Assembly (NCBI GenBank): GCA_031446145.1 | Contig: CP132903.1 | Location: forward strand, 372,001-436,000 | DNA: 64,000 nucleotides | Reading direction: 5' to 3' | Source: Arsenophonus sp031446145 | GTDB lineage: Bacteria > Pseudomonadota > Gammaproteobacteria > Enterobacterales > Enterobacteriaceae | Shown: piece by piece, positions 10,537-19,369 of the stretch | Numbering within the stretch: position 1 is the stretch's first letter | How the letters are laid out: every line of letters starts with the position of its first letter | Translations under genes and position numbers: made by a program | Notes under the pieces: model-generated | The model's input: the letters and a program-made list of their open reading frames with translations, nothing else | What the model was told of the DNA's origin: nothing | Databases searched by the model: none

Positions 10537-11403
10537 CTATTGAACTGCAGAAGCTCCTGCAATAATTTCATTAATTTCTTTAGTAATATTACTTTGACGA
10601 CATTTATTATAAATTAATAATAATTCTTTCATCATATTACCACAATTATCTGTAGCTGATTTCATTGCTACCATGCGAGCAGCTTGTTCACTGGCTAAAT
10701 TCTCTACAAGACCATTATAAACTTGTGATTCAATATAACGAAATAAAACAATATCTAATATTGTTTTAGAATCTGGTTCATATAAATAATCTCCAGTTTT
10801 TTTTTTGTTTTTGTGATTATTATCATTAATCAAAGGTAATAATTGGATAATGCTTGGTAATTGAGTGATAGCATTAATAAATTTGTTAGTAACAAGATAT
10901 AATTTGTCAATATTTTCTTTTTGATAAGCGTTTAATAAAATTTTTGTAGGTTGCATGATATCCTGTAATAAAGATTGCCATTCCATGTGACTTTTTTTAG
11001 AAATAATTTTACAATTAATGTTATTAAAAAAAGAAATTGCTTCAGAACCAATTAATGCTAATTTAATGTTGATACCTTTTTCTGAATAAATTTTTATGTT
11101 GGTTAATAATTTTTTAAATAAATTAGTATTTAAACTACCACACAAACCATGATCAGTTGAAATGACTAAATATCCTACACTTTTGATATCACGTTTTTTA
11201 AAATATGAATGTTTATATTCTAAATTAGCTAATAATAGATGAGAAATTAAATGTTGCATAGTTTTCGCATAAGGACGATTTGCTAATAAATGTTCATGTA
11301 TTTTTCGCATTTTTGAAATTGCAACTGTTTCCATTGCTTTAGTAATCTTTTGTGTATTTTTAATGCTGTTTATTTTATTACGTATTTCTTTGGCGACCGC
11401 CAT
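10537..11403 (-). CDS. atpG: F1 ATP synthase subunit gamma
   Basis: The gamma subunit is the rotating central stalk of F1. I start it at MAVAKEIRNKI (11403), preceded by AGGAG eight bases upstream. The open frame extends further, but that extension has no homology. This gives 288 residues against 287 in E. coli. The N-terminal coiled coil (INSIKNTQKITKAMETVA, SKMRK) and the C-terminal helix (SEQAARMVAMKSATDNC) are conserved. The DHGLCGSLN motif is present near residue 85. It is 46 bases after atpA. Confidence 0.97.
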   Translation of the reverse strand: MAVAKEIRNKINSIKNTQKITKAMETVAISKMRKIHEHLLANRPYAKTMQHLISHLLLANLEYKHSYFKKRDIKSVGYLVISTDHGLCGSLNTNLFKKLLTNIKIYSEKGINIKLALIGSEAISFFNNINCKIISKKSHMEWQSLLQDIMQPTKILLNAYQKENIDKLYLVTNKFINAITQLPSIIQLLPLINDNNHKNKKKTGDYLYEPDSKTILDIVLFRYIESQVYNGLVENLASEQAARMVAMKSATDNCGNMMKELLLIYNKCRQSNITKEINEIIAGASAVQ

Positions 11404-11449
11404 TTTTATTTCTCCTATATTAGCGATCGAAATAAAATTTAAGTATAAT

Positions 11450-12991
11450 TTAAAAAAAAACACTTTCTTTAAAAGAATGAAGTACGTGATTTAGTTCTGT
11501 TTCTATTTCTTTGTTATATGTACCTGTTTGATTAATTTTTCTTAATAACATAAAAAATTCACGATTCGCATAATTTAATAATGATGTTTCAAACTTATTT
11601 ATTTCTGTTACTTCGATATCTTTAAGATAACCCTGTTCGGCAGAAAATAAAGACAAAGCTTGTTCTGCAATGGACATTGGTTTGTGTTGTTTTTGTTTTA
11701 ATAATTCAGTAACTTTTTGCCCATGCATTAATTGTTGACGTGTTTCTTCATCTAAATCAGATAAAAATTGTGAAAATGCAGATAATTCATGATATTGTGC
11801 TAATGCAGTACGAATACCAGCAGATAATTTTTTTATAATATCACTTTGTGCTGCACTTCCTACACGTGATACTGATATTGCAGGATTAATTGCAGGACGA
11901 ATACCAGAATTAAATAATTTAGATTCCAAAAAGATTTGTCCATCTGTAATTGAAATAACGTTAGTTGGTACAAAAGAAGAAACATCACCTTCTTGAGTTT
12001 CAATAATAGGTAATGCTGTTAATGAACCAGTTTTGTTTTTTATTTTGCCTTTAGTATATTTCTCAACATATTGAGCATTAACACGTGCAGCTCTTTCTAA
12101 TAAACGAGCATGAATATAAAAAATATCACCGGGATAAGCTTCACGTCCAGGAGGTCGTCTTAATAATAGAGAAATTTGTCGATAAGCAATAGCTTGTTTA
12201 GAAAGATCATCGTAAACAATTAAAGCATCTTCGCCATGGTTTCTAAAATATTCGCCCATGACACAACCAACATAAGGTACAAGATATTGTAATATAGGGG
12301 CTTCAGAAGCTGTTGCAACAACAATTATTGTATTATTAAGTGCATTATGTTCTTCTAATTTGCGCACAATATTACCGATTGTTGAAATTTTTTGACCAAT
12401 AGCTACATAAATGCATTTTATTTTTGAATGATTTTGATTGATGATAGTATCGAGAGCTAATGTAGTTTTTCCAGTTTGTCTGTCACCAATGATTAATTCA
12501 CGTTGACCACGTCCAATAGGAATCATTGAATCAATTGATTTATATCCTGTTTGTAGAGGTTGATCAACAGATTGACGATCAATAACTCCGGGAGCCATAA
12601 CTTCGACCGGTGAAAACCCATTATGTTTAAGAATACCTTTCCCATCAATCGGTTCACCTAATGTATTAAGTATACGTCCGAGTAATCCTCTGCCTACAGG
12701 TGCCTCAAAAATACGACCGGTACATTTTACTTTCATACCTTCAGTTAAATGAATGTATGATCCCATAACGACTGCAGAAACCAGATCACGCTCCAAGTTA
12801 AATGCAATAGCGTATTGATTACCAGGTATTGATATCATTTCACTTAGCATTACTTCAGATAAACCATAAATACGAATTATACCGTCACCGACAGTAACAA
12901 TTATACCTTCATTATGAGATGTATTTAGTACATCAAATTGAAGAATACGTTCTTTTATTAATTCACTGATTTCAGCAGAATTTAATTTCAT
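11450..12991 (-). CDS. atpA: F1 ATP synthase subunit alpha
   Basis: The alpha subunit carries the regulatory nucleotide sites of F1. The 513 residues equal the E. coli length. It starts MKLNSAEISELIKERI and has the P-loop GDRQTGKTT near residue 170. VYDDLSKQA, LLRRPPGREAYPGD and the arginine-finger region SVSRVGSAAQ are also present. It is in operon with atpH upstream (15-base gap) and atpG downstream. No irregularity seen. Confidence 0.98.
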   Translation of the reverse strand: MKLNSAEISELIKERILQFDVLNTSHNEGIIVTVGDGIIRIYGLSEVMLSEMISIPGNQYAIAFNLERDLVSAVVMGSYIHLTEGMKVKCTGRIFEAPVGRGLLGRILNTLGEPIDGKGILKHNGFSPVEVMAPGVIDRQSVDQPLQTGYKSIDSMIPIGRGQRELIIGDRQTGKTTLALDTIINQNHSKIKCIYVAIGQKISTIGNIVRKLEEHNALNNTIIVVATASEAPILQYLVPYVGCVMGEYFRNHGEDALIVYDDLSKQAIAYRQISLLLRRPPGREAYPGDIFYIHARLLERAARVNAQYVEKYTKGKIKNKTGSLTALPIIETQEGDVSSFVPTNVISITDGQIFLESKLFNSGIRPAINPAISVSRVGSAAQSDIIKKLSAGIRTALAQYHELSAFSQFLSDLDEETRQQLMHGQKVTELLKQKQHKPMSIAEQALSLFSAEQGYLKDIEVTEINKFETSLLNYANREFFMLLRKINQTGTYNKEIETELNHVLHSFKESVFF

Positions 12992-13006
12992 ATTCTACAA
13001 TTCTCC

Positions 13007-13531
13007 TTAAAATTGTAATGTATTACTTAATCGCTTAATGCGATTAAGTACACTACCATCAATAACTAAATCTCCAATATTTATTATTATGCCTGCAATT
13101 AAAGATTTATCTAAATTATAATTTAAATTAACTTTACATAAAAATTTGTTTTTTATTGTTTTTGAAATTTTTAATTTTTGTTTTTCATTTAATTTACGAG
13201 CAGAAGTAATTTTAACATTAATCTTTCCTTCTAAAAAATTACGCAATAAAACAAATTGTTTGAAAACTTCAGGTAATACACCTAATCGCTTATTTTCAGC
13301 CATAATATAAATTAAATTTTTTATATATTTATTGAATTTATTATCACAAACAGAAATTATTATTATTGCTATTTTTTTAGGTGCCATTGCAGAATAAATA
13401 AGTTGATTAATTTTTTTGTTATTTATTATACTTACAAGAAATCTTAACATATTTTGGCATTCATCAAGCAATTCTTTTTGTTCTGCAAGCTCAAAAATTG
13501 CTTTAGCGTATGGTCTAGCAATTGTCATCAT
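13007..13531 (-). CDS. atpH: F1 ATP synthase subunit delta
   Basis: The delta subunit links F1 to the peripheral stalk. The 174 residues (E. coli 177) begin with two methionines followed by TIARPYAKAIFELAEQ, matching the family N terminus. The C-terminal part has DKSLIAGIIINIGDLVIDGSV. The middle is lysine and isoleucine rich and diverged, as is common for this subunit in AT-rich symbionts. An AGGA lies ten bases upstream of the first ATG. It is 15 bases from atpF and 15 bases from atpA. Confidence 0.96.
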   Translation of the reverse strand: MMTIARPYAKAIFELAEQKELLDECQNMLRFLVSIINNKKINQLIYSAMAPKKIAIIIISVCDNKFNKYIKNLIYIMAENKRLGVLPEVFKQFVLLRNFLEGKINVKITSARKLNEKQKLKISKTIKNKFLCKVNLNYNLDKSLIAGIIINIGDLVIDGSVLNRIKRLSNTLQF

Positions 13532-13546
13532 TTCAATGGTATCCTA

Positions 13547-14029
13547 CTATTTTTTTTTGTTAATTTCATGCAGAAAGTTATCAATAATTTGATTACCAGT
13601 TATTATATCAATAGAATTTTCAATTATTTTTTCGGCTCCTAAAATAGCTAATTTCGCAATTTCTTGATGTAATTCTTCACGAACATGTTTTTGGTGAATA
13701 TCAATTTCTATATTTGCTTGAGCAATTATTTTTTTTTGTTCTATTTTAGCTTCTAATTTAGCTTTTTCAATAATTTGAATTCGTTCTTTATCAGCTTCAT
13801 TGATAATTTTTTGAGCTTTGTTTTTTGCTATTTGTATTTGTTTTTTTGCATCCATTTTTATTAATTCTGATGCATTTTTTGCTTTTTCTGCAATAATTAA
13901 ATTTTCTGTAATTTCTTTTTGACGTTTTTCAATTACGTTTATAATAGGTTTCCATACATATTTCATGCAGAAAAATACAAATAAAAAAAATGCAATAGCT
14001 TGACCTAAAATCGTTGCATTAAAATTCAT
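13547..14029 (-). CDS. atpF: Fo ATP synthase subunit b
   Basis: Subunit b forms the peripheral stalk dimer. The 160-residue protein (E. coli 156) has one N-terminal membrane helix (TILGQAIAFFLFVFFCMKYV), then PIINVIEKRQKEI. A long charged helix with many alanines, lysines and glutamates follows, as expected for the stalk coiled coil. It lies between atpE and atpH in the usual order. Confidence 0.96.
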   Translation of the reverse strand: MNFNATILGQAIAFFLFVFFCMKYVWKPIINVIEKRQKEITENLIIAEKAKNASELIKMDAKKQIQIAKNKAQKIINEADKERIQIIEKAKLEAKIEQKKIIAQANIEIDIHQKHVREELHQEIAKLAILGAEKIIENSIDIITGNQIIDNFLHEINKKK

Positions 14030-14086
14030 AATAAAAATTTTCTTTTAAATTTTGTTTTTAAAATTTTATCTTAACTAATTTTTATA

Positions 14087-14329
14087 TTAAGAAATAACAA
14101 ATATCATATACAAACCTAAGCCAACAGTAATCATAGGGATTGCATCTACTAATCCCATAACGATAAAAAACTGAGTTCGTAATAATGGAATTAAATCTGG
14201 TTGACGTGCAGCACCTTCTAAAAATTTTCCACCTAATATTCCAATACCAATTGCAGCACCAATTGCAGCTAATCCCATCATAATACCGGCTGCTATGTAT
14301 AATAGATCTGTATTTAAATTGTCCATCAT
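14087..14329 (-). CDS. atpE: Fo ATP synthase subunit c
   Basis: Subunit c forms the proton-translocating ring. The protein is a two-helix hairpin with GAAIGIGILGGKFLEGAARQPD in the first helix and loop. The essential carboxylate is the Asp in GLVDAIPM of the second helix. The sequence is nearly identical to E. coli subunit c, and the residues typical of sodium-binding c subunits are absent, so proton coupling is inferred. Two adjacent ATGs are possible (80 or 79 residues); an AGGA seven bases before the first favours it. Downstream 57 bases lead to atpF. Confidence 0.97.
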   Translation of the reverse strand: MMDNLNTDLLYIAAGIMMGLAAIGAAIGIGILGGKFLEGAARQPDLIPLLRTQFFIVMGLVDAIPMITVGLGLYMIFVIS

Positions 14330-14362
14330 ATGTTTTCCTTTTTACATTAAAAAACTAATAAA

Positions 14363-15190
14363 TTATTGATTTTTTTCTGATGCCATTGATAAATAAATAA
14401 TTGTTAAAATCATAAAAATAAAGGATTGTAAGGTAACAACAAGTATATGAAAAATAGCCCAAGGTACATTCAGTATCCACTGTGACCACCATGGTAATAA
14501 AGTAGCAATCAGAATAAAAATCAATTCACCTGCATACATATTACCAAATAATCTTAAACTTAGTGATATTGGTTTAGATAAAAAACTAATTCCTTCTAAA
14601 ATTAAATTAAGAGGAATAAAAACAGGATGATTAAATGGTTGTAAAAATAATTCTTTTATAAAATTTTTTAGTCCTTTGATTTTTATGCTATAATAAATAA
14701 TTAAAATAAATACATTAATGGCCATAGATATAGTTATATTTAAATCTGTAGTTGGCACAAAACGTAATGAAGGTAAAATTAAGTATTCCTTAGCAATATA
14801 AGGTAAGAAATCAATAGGTAATAAGTCCATTATATTCATCATAAAAATCCAAATAAAAACTGTTAAAGCTAATGGTGCAATAATTTTACTTTTACCATGA
14901 TAAATATCACAAACGGAGTGGTTAACAAAATTAATAATCATTTCTATTGCAGTTTGTAATTTATTTGGTACAGCACTGGTTGCATTAACAGCAACGACTC
15001 TAAATACAGTCAAAAAAACAATTCCAAGAAAAATTGAAAAAAAAAGTGAATCAATATTTAATATCCAAAATGACAGTTCATTTTTGTTTAATGGATCAAT
15101 TAATTTCAAATTATGTAAATCTAACTGAAGATTTTCTAAATGATGTTCTATATAATTTTTTTTTATCGCTATTTCGTTTGAAACAGACAC
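14363..15190 (-). CDS. atpB: Fo ATP synthase subunit a
   Basis: Subunit a provides the proton half-channels. The 275 residues (E. coli 271) include several hydrophobic helices and the essential arginine in LSLRLFGNMYAGELI. NIMDLLPIDFLPY and the PTTDLN motif are also present. It is the first gene of the operon here: atpI, which precedes atpB in E. coli, is missing, and so is rsmG. The promoter must lie in the 891-base gap upstream or come from mnmG read-through. Confidence 0.97.
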   Translation of the reverse strand: MSVSNEIAIKKNYIEHHLENLQLDLHNLKLIDPLNKNELSFWILNIDSLFFSIFLGIVFLTVFRVVAVNATSAVPNKLQTAIEMIINFVNHSVCDIYHGKSKIIAPLALTVFIWIFMMNIMDLLPIDFLPYIAKEYLILPSLRFVPTTDLNITISMAINVFILIIYYSIKIKGLKNFIKELFLQPFNHPVFIPLNLILEGISFLSKPISLSLRLFGNMYAGELIFILIATLLPWWSQWILNVPWAIFHILVVTLQSFIFMILTIIYLSMASEKNQ

Positions 15191-15357
15191 AGTGCTTTAC
15201 CTTTTTTTTGTTCCTTTATTTATAGAAATTATTATTATTGATTTTTTAAAATGCAGTTTTAAACTATTAATTTTTGATATTACCATTAAAAAGATTATTT
15301 TATCAAAAATTGCTTAAGCTTAAAATGATAATTCATTTTAAAAAATTCTTTATTATT

Positions 15358-15389
15358 TAATAACTTTTTTGATGTAAAAAAAGTTATTA
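15358..15389. terminator. 13-bp perfect inverted repeat upstream of atpB
   Basis: TAATAACTTTTTT pairs perfectly with AAAAAAGTTATTA across a six-base loop GATGTA. The stem contains only one G-C pair. It lies 168 bases upstream of atpB, so it may be a bidirectional terminator-like hairpin, a leader structure, or chance in AT-rich DNA. No long T run follows the stem on the minus strand. Confidence 0.35.
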
Positions 15390-15846
15390 GATATAATTTT
15401 TTATTATAAAATAATATTGTATACATATCAAAAATATTTTTTTAATTAAATCATTTATTAAAATATTGATTATTTAAAATTTTTAATGCATTGAATTATA
15501 TTTAATACAATTCCATATTCGGTACGAATGATATTTAAATATGAAATTTAATTCAATAAATTTCTTCATTTTTATAATATTTTTTATGTTTTATTACTTT
15601 TTGAAAATATCTATATTACTAACCTATAGTTATAAACAAAAAATAAAGATTTTTCAAAAATTAATTTTTCTATTGTAGAATTTTGAACAGCAAAATTTTT
15701 TATTTTATTTTATTAGACAATATTTTTGAATATTTGAAACTTTGGATTTATGATTTTATCGATTTTTTGCAAACTATTTTTTTAAAAATTTGAAAATAAA
15801 TTGGAAATTACTAATTATTATAATATATTTTTTTTATTTTACAAAC

Positions 15847-15880
15847 AAAAAATAATTTTCTATTTTGAAAATTATTTTTT
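15847..15880. terminator. 14-bp perfect inverted repeat downstream of mnmG
   Basis: AAAAAATAATTTTC pairs perfectly with GAAAATTATTTTTT across the loop TATTTT. It lies about 200 bases after the mnmG stop on the minus strand. The stem edges supply A and T runs on both strands, so it is a candidate AT-type terminator. With only one G-C pair it would be weak. Confidence 0.4.
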
Positions 15881-16081
15881 TATGGTTTTGAGTTAAAAAT
15901 TTTAATAAATTTTTTTGTATTATGCATCATATTTTTAATTAAGAAGGATCGTATTATTGAGTAATTGCAGTAAATTAAGATTACTTTTTTAAAAGATTTA
16001 ACACATGAATTTTTTTTTGTTATTTAATTTTTAATTATTTTCTGATATAAAGATATATCGTTAATATTTATTCAAAAGATA

Positions 16082-17986
16082 TCATTTTTTTAAAATTAAG
16101 CATTTATGTAATAAATGTTGTTTTTTTAACCATATTAATAATATTGATATTGCTGCAGGAGTAATGCCTGATATACGTGATGCTTGACCAATAGAGATTG
16201 GTTTATGAGCATTGAGTTTTTCTATTGCTTCATTAGAAAGACCTTTAATATTTTTATAATCTATATTAATTGGCAAAGTTATATATTCATTACGCACATG
16301 TTTTTTTATTTCTTCTTCTTGACGAAGAAGATAGCCTTCGTATTTTATTTGAATTTCAATTTGATTTGTAATTTGAGTATCATGAACAACTAAAGGTGAA
16401 AAATATTTTAATGAAGTAAGCAATGTGTAATTTATTTCAGGACGACGTAATAATTCTTCTCCATTGGTTTTTTTTGAAAGTGGTACACTTAAAATTTTAT
16501 TAATATCATCACTATAATTACAATGAGGATGTATCCAAGTATTACGTAATCTTTGGCGTTCCTGTTCAATTAATTCAATTTTTTTACAGAATATTCTCCA
16601 ACGAGTATCATCAATCAATCCAAGTTTATGACCCTTTTCAGTTAAACGAAGATCGGCATTATCTTCACGTAACATAATTCGATATTCTGCTCTTGAAGTA
16701 AACATACGATAAGGTTCCGTAGTGCCCAATGTACAAAGATCATCGACTAAAACACCTATATAAGCTTGATCACGACGTGGGTACCATCCTGTTTTTTCAC
16801 GAGAATAAAGAGCTGAATTAATTCCAGCTAATAACCCTTGTGCTGCAGCTTCTTCATAACCTGTAGTACCATTAATTTGACCAGCTAAAAAAAGCCCTTT
16901 TATGAATTTGTTTTCCAAAGTAGGTTTTAAATCACGTGGATCAAAAAAATCATATTCAATAGAATATCCAGGTCTAGTGATATCTGCATTTTCCAAACCT
17001 TTAATAGAATGAATCATTTCTATTTGTACATCAAAAGGTAAACTTGTAGAAATTCCATTAGGATAAATTTCATTACTATTTAGTCCTTCTGGTTCTAAGA
17101 ATATTTGATGTGCAGATCTATGAGAAAATCGAACTATTTTATCTTCAATGGAGGGACAATAACGTGGTCCTGTGCTTTGAATTATACCTGCATATATAGG
17201 ACTATATTTTAAATTTTTATTAATTATTTGATGAGTTTTTTCATTAGTATAAGTGATATAACAAGGCAATTGTTTTGGATGGTGATCTGATGTTCCCAAA
17301 AAAGAAAAAACTGGCATTGGATTATCACTAAATTGTGGCATTAATTCTGAAAAATCAATACTTCTTCCATCGAGTCTAGGAGGAGTCCCTGTTTTTAATC
17401 TGTTTATTCTTAATGGTAATTCTTTTAATTTATCTGATAAATGAGTAGAAGAAGGATCACTTGCTCTACCACCATCAAAACTTTGTAAACCTATGTGTAT
17501 TTTTCCATTAAGAAATGTTCCAACAGTTAACAATACAGATTTTGCATAAAATTTTAATCCAATTTGTGTTATTACTCCAATAATCTGATCATTTTTTACT
17601 ATAAGGTCTATAATATTTTGTTGAAATAACATTAAATTTTTTTGTTTTTCTAATGTTACTCGAATATTTTGCTTATAAAGCATTCTATCAGTTTGTGCTC
17701 TTGTTGCACGTACTGCAGGTCCTTTTCTTGCATTAAGTGTTTTAAATTGTATTCCTGATTTATCAGTTGCGATAGCCATTAATCCACCTAGTGCATCAAT
17801 TTCTTTTACTAGATGACCTTTTCCGATGCCACCAATAGATGGATTGCATGACATTTGGCCTAATGTTTCAATATTATGAGTTATTAACAAAGTTTTGCAT
17901 CCCATTCGAGAAGCAGCTAAAGCTGCTTCTGTCCCCGCATGGCCTCCACCAACAATGATAACTTCAAATTTTTTTGGATAAAACAT
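16082..17986 (-). CDS. mnmG: tRNA uridine-5-carboxymethylaminomethyl modification enzyme MnmG
   Basis: MnmG (GidA), with MnmE, installs the cmnm5 group on the wobble uridine of several tRNAs using FAD, NADH and methylene-tetrahydrofolate. The 634-residue protein (E. coli 629) starts with the FAD-binding motif VGGGHAGTEAA. It carries CNPSIGGIGKGHLVKEIDALGG, TGTPPRLDGRSIDF and GYEEAAAQGL. The C-terminal MnmE and tRNA binding region is complete (PAAISILLIWLKK). As in E. coli it lies directly next to oriC and reads away from it. Confidence 0.97.
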   Translation of the reverse strand: MFYPKKFEVIIVGGGHAGTEAALAASRMGCKTLLITHNIETLGQMSCNPSIGGIGKGHLVKEIDALGGLMAIATDKSGIQFKTLNARKGPAVRATRAQTDRMLYKQNIRVTLEKQKNLMLFQQNIIDLIVKNDQIIGVITQIGLKFYAKSVLLTVGTFLNGKIHIGLQSFDGGRASDPSSTHLSDKLKELPLRINRLKTGTPPRLDGRSIDFSELMPQFSDNPMPVFSFLGTSDHHPKQLPCYITYTNEKTHQIINKNLKYSPIYAGIIQSTGPRYCPSIEDKIVRFSHRSAHQIFLEPEGLNSNEIYPNGISTSLPFDVQIEMIHSIKGLENADITRPGYSIEYDFFDPRDLKPTLENKFIKGLFLAGQINGTTGYEEAAAQGLLAGINSALYSREKTGWYPRRDQAYIGVLVDDLCTLGTTEPYRMFTSRAEYRIMLREDNADLRLTEKGHKLGLIDDTRWRIFCKKIELIEQERQRLRNTWIHPHCNYSDDINKILSVPLSKKTNGEELLRRPEINYTLLTSLKYFSPLVVHDTQITNQIEIQIKYEGYLLRQEEEIKKHVRNEYITLPINIDYKNIKGLSNEAIEKLNAHKPISIGQASRISGITPAAISILLIWLKKQHLLHKCLILKK

Positions 17987-18059
17987 TATAAATTTTTACA
18001 CCTTATATTTGATCTCATAAAAAACAATTAATCTTATAAAGATTCTTTTAAAAAAACAA

Positions 18060-18332
18060 GTTAAAAATTTTCTAAAGTATGAAAATATGAAAAATAAATA
18101 ATTATAAAAAATATTTTTTATTATTCTATTTATTATAATAGAGATTATCTGTTGATAAACAAAAATATCTTAATAAGATTATGATCTTTGTTAAGATATT
18201 TAATTGTGAATGACAAGTGATCGCGCATAGGATAAGTTTGTATTAATATCATAAGTTATACACAATATGGAATTATTTTTTTGTTTATTTATTTATAAAC
18301 ACAAGTTATTCTCATACTTATCAACAAAGTTA
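18060..18332. other. oriC: origin of replication oriC (E. coli type)
   Basis: The gap between mnmG and mioC holds a recognisable enterobacterial oriC. A DnaA box like R1, TGTTGATAA, is at 18150-18158 (one change from E. coli). R2, TTATACACA, is at 18256-18264 and matches E. coli. A box like R4, TTATCAACA, is at 18318-18326 (one change). The distance from R1 to R2 is 106 bases, the same as in the E. coli oriC sequence as I remember it. The 66 bases from 18200, starting TTAATTGTGAATGA, align without gaps to E. coli at about 70 percent identity by hand count. An AT-only stretch left of R1 (about 18060-18149) corresponds to the unwinding element. The R2-R4 interval is about 12 bases shorter than in E. 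coli. Confidence 0.9.
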
Positions 18333-18800
18333 TTAATTTATGATAATTTGTAAATTAGTAATGTCATTGTTCCATTTTTCAATCCATTGTTTTATTAAAT
18401 TTTTCATAAGATCAGATTCTAAGATATTAATCTCTAAAGTTTTTCCTATTCTTGTGGCATTGTATTTTTTTAGTAAAAAATCTAGTTTATGAATTGCACC
18501 ACAAAAAGTATCATATTCTCTGCTCCCTATTCCTATTGCGCCATAAAAAATTTTGTTAAGATTAGGTTTTTTTTTGTCAATTTCTTTTGCTAAAGGTTGT
18601 ATGTTTTCAGGTAGTTCACCAACTCCATGAGTAGAGCATACAATTAACCATATACCACCTTGCATTGATAGATCTTTTAGATTTGGTCCGTGTTTTATGT
18701 TGGTTTCAAAGTTATATTTTTCTAATATTTCAGCTGTATAGTCAGCTATATATTCGGCGGTACCCGTCGTACTACCGGTTATTAATGTTATTTTTTTCAT
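18333..18800 (-). CDS. mioC: flavodoxin-like protein MioC
   Basis: MioC is an FMN-binding flavodoxin-like protein, linked in E. coli to biotin synthase electron transfer. The 155-residue product (E. coli 147) has the FMN phosphate loop GSTTGTAEYIADY. CSTHGVGELPENI and GAIGIGSREYDTFCGA are also conserved. The C terminus is about eight residues longer than in E. coli. It reads leftward into oriC, the arrangement in which mioC transcription can cross the origin in E. coli. asnC, which lies behind it in E. coli, is missing. Confidence 0.94.
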   Translation of the reverse strand: MKKITLITGSTTGTAEYIADYTAEILEKYNFETNIKHGPNLKDLSMQGGIWLIVCSTHGVGELPENIQPLAKEIDKKKPNLNKIFYGAIGIGSREYDTFCGAIHKLDFLLKKYNATRIGKTLEINILESDLMKNLIKQWIEKWNNDITNLQIIIN

Positions 18801-19369
18801 TATGAACCTCGATATTTTTTAATATTATTTTTGTAAAAATAAAAAATTGTATTTTTTAAATGAGTTTGCATTTAGTAAAAAAATATTATTATATCAGTAT
18901 ATTTTTCATGTTTTATTATTAATTTTTGTGAATATAATTTTATTAATTAATATTTTTGATACATTTGTTTATGCACAGATGATATTGATTATGATTTTGA
19001 TTATGATGAATTAGAATTTTATTTTGATACTCTCTGCATTCAAAAAATATATTAAATATAATTTGCTTTTTTAAAAGTTTTTATAGATATTTTTGTTATT
19101 TTTTAGAAATTAAAATTAGTTTTTATTTTTATATTTATGTTTATTTTTATATTTATGTTTACTTAATAATATATGTTTGTTTAATAATATTTTATTTTAA
19201 ATAAACTTGTTTTTTGTTATTTTTGTTTTTTGAAAACAGATCATATTTTTTTATTGGAGCTAAAAAGTTATTTATTTTTTAAAAATTATAACATAATACA
19301 TTCTTATTTTAAGATTAAAAAGTTTTTAATATAGCAATAATAAACAAATATCATTTATGAGGTAAAAGA
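18801..19369. other. non-coding gap between mioC and asnA (asnC missing)
   Basis: This 569-base divergent gap would contain asnC in E. coli; no asnC-like frame is seen. It should hold the mioC and asnA promoters. It includes a low-complexity GATTAT-like stretch near 18975-19025 and a short tandem repeat near 19123-19160. The asnA ribosome binding site GAGG lies at its right end. Confidence 0.6.
19123..19160. repeat. two-copy 18-bp tandem repeat
   Basis: The unit ATTTTTATATTTATGTTT occurs twice in direct succession. A related pair of GTTT(A/G)(C/T)TTAATAATAT units follows at about 19156-19190. This is low-complexity AT-rich DNA probably made by replication slippage, with no evident function. 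Confidence 0.6.

Larger units (their letters stand above)
15191..16081. other. non-coding gap where atpI and rsmG are missing
   Basis: This 891-base AT-rich stretch lies between mnmG and atpB. In E. coli the same interval holds rsmG (gidB) and atpI. I see no open frame with recognisable similarity to either, so both appear deleted or decayed beyond recognition. It contains two long perfect inverted repeats, listed separately, and should contain the atp operon promoter, which I could not pin down. Confidence 0.7.

Noticed and set aside
15034..15225. Plus-strand frame opposite the atpB start
   Set aside because: It is the antisense of a conserved atpB region with no homology of its own.
18966..19047. 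Acidic + strand fragment (DDIDYDFDYDELEFYF) between mioC and asnA
   Set aside because: It is bounded by stops with no start codon and arises from GATTAT-like low-complexity repetition. asnC would be on the other strand. No support as a gene.
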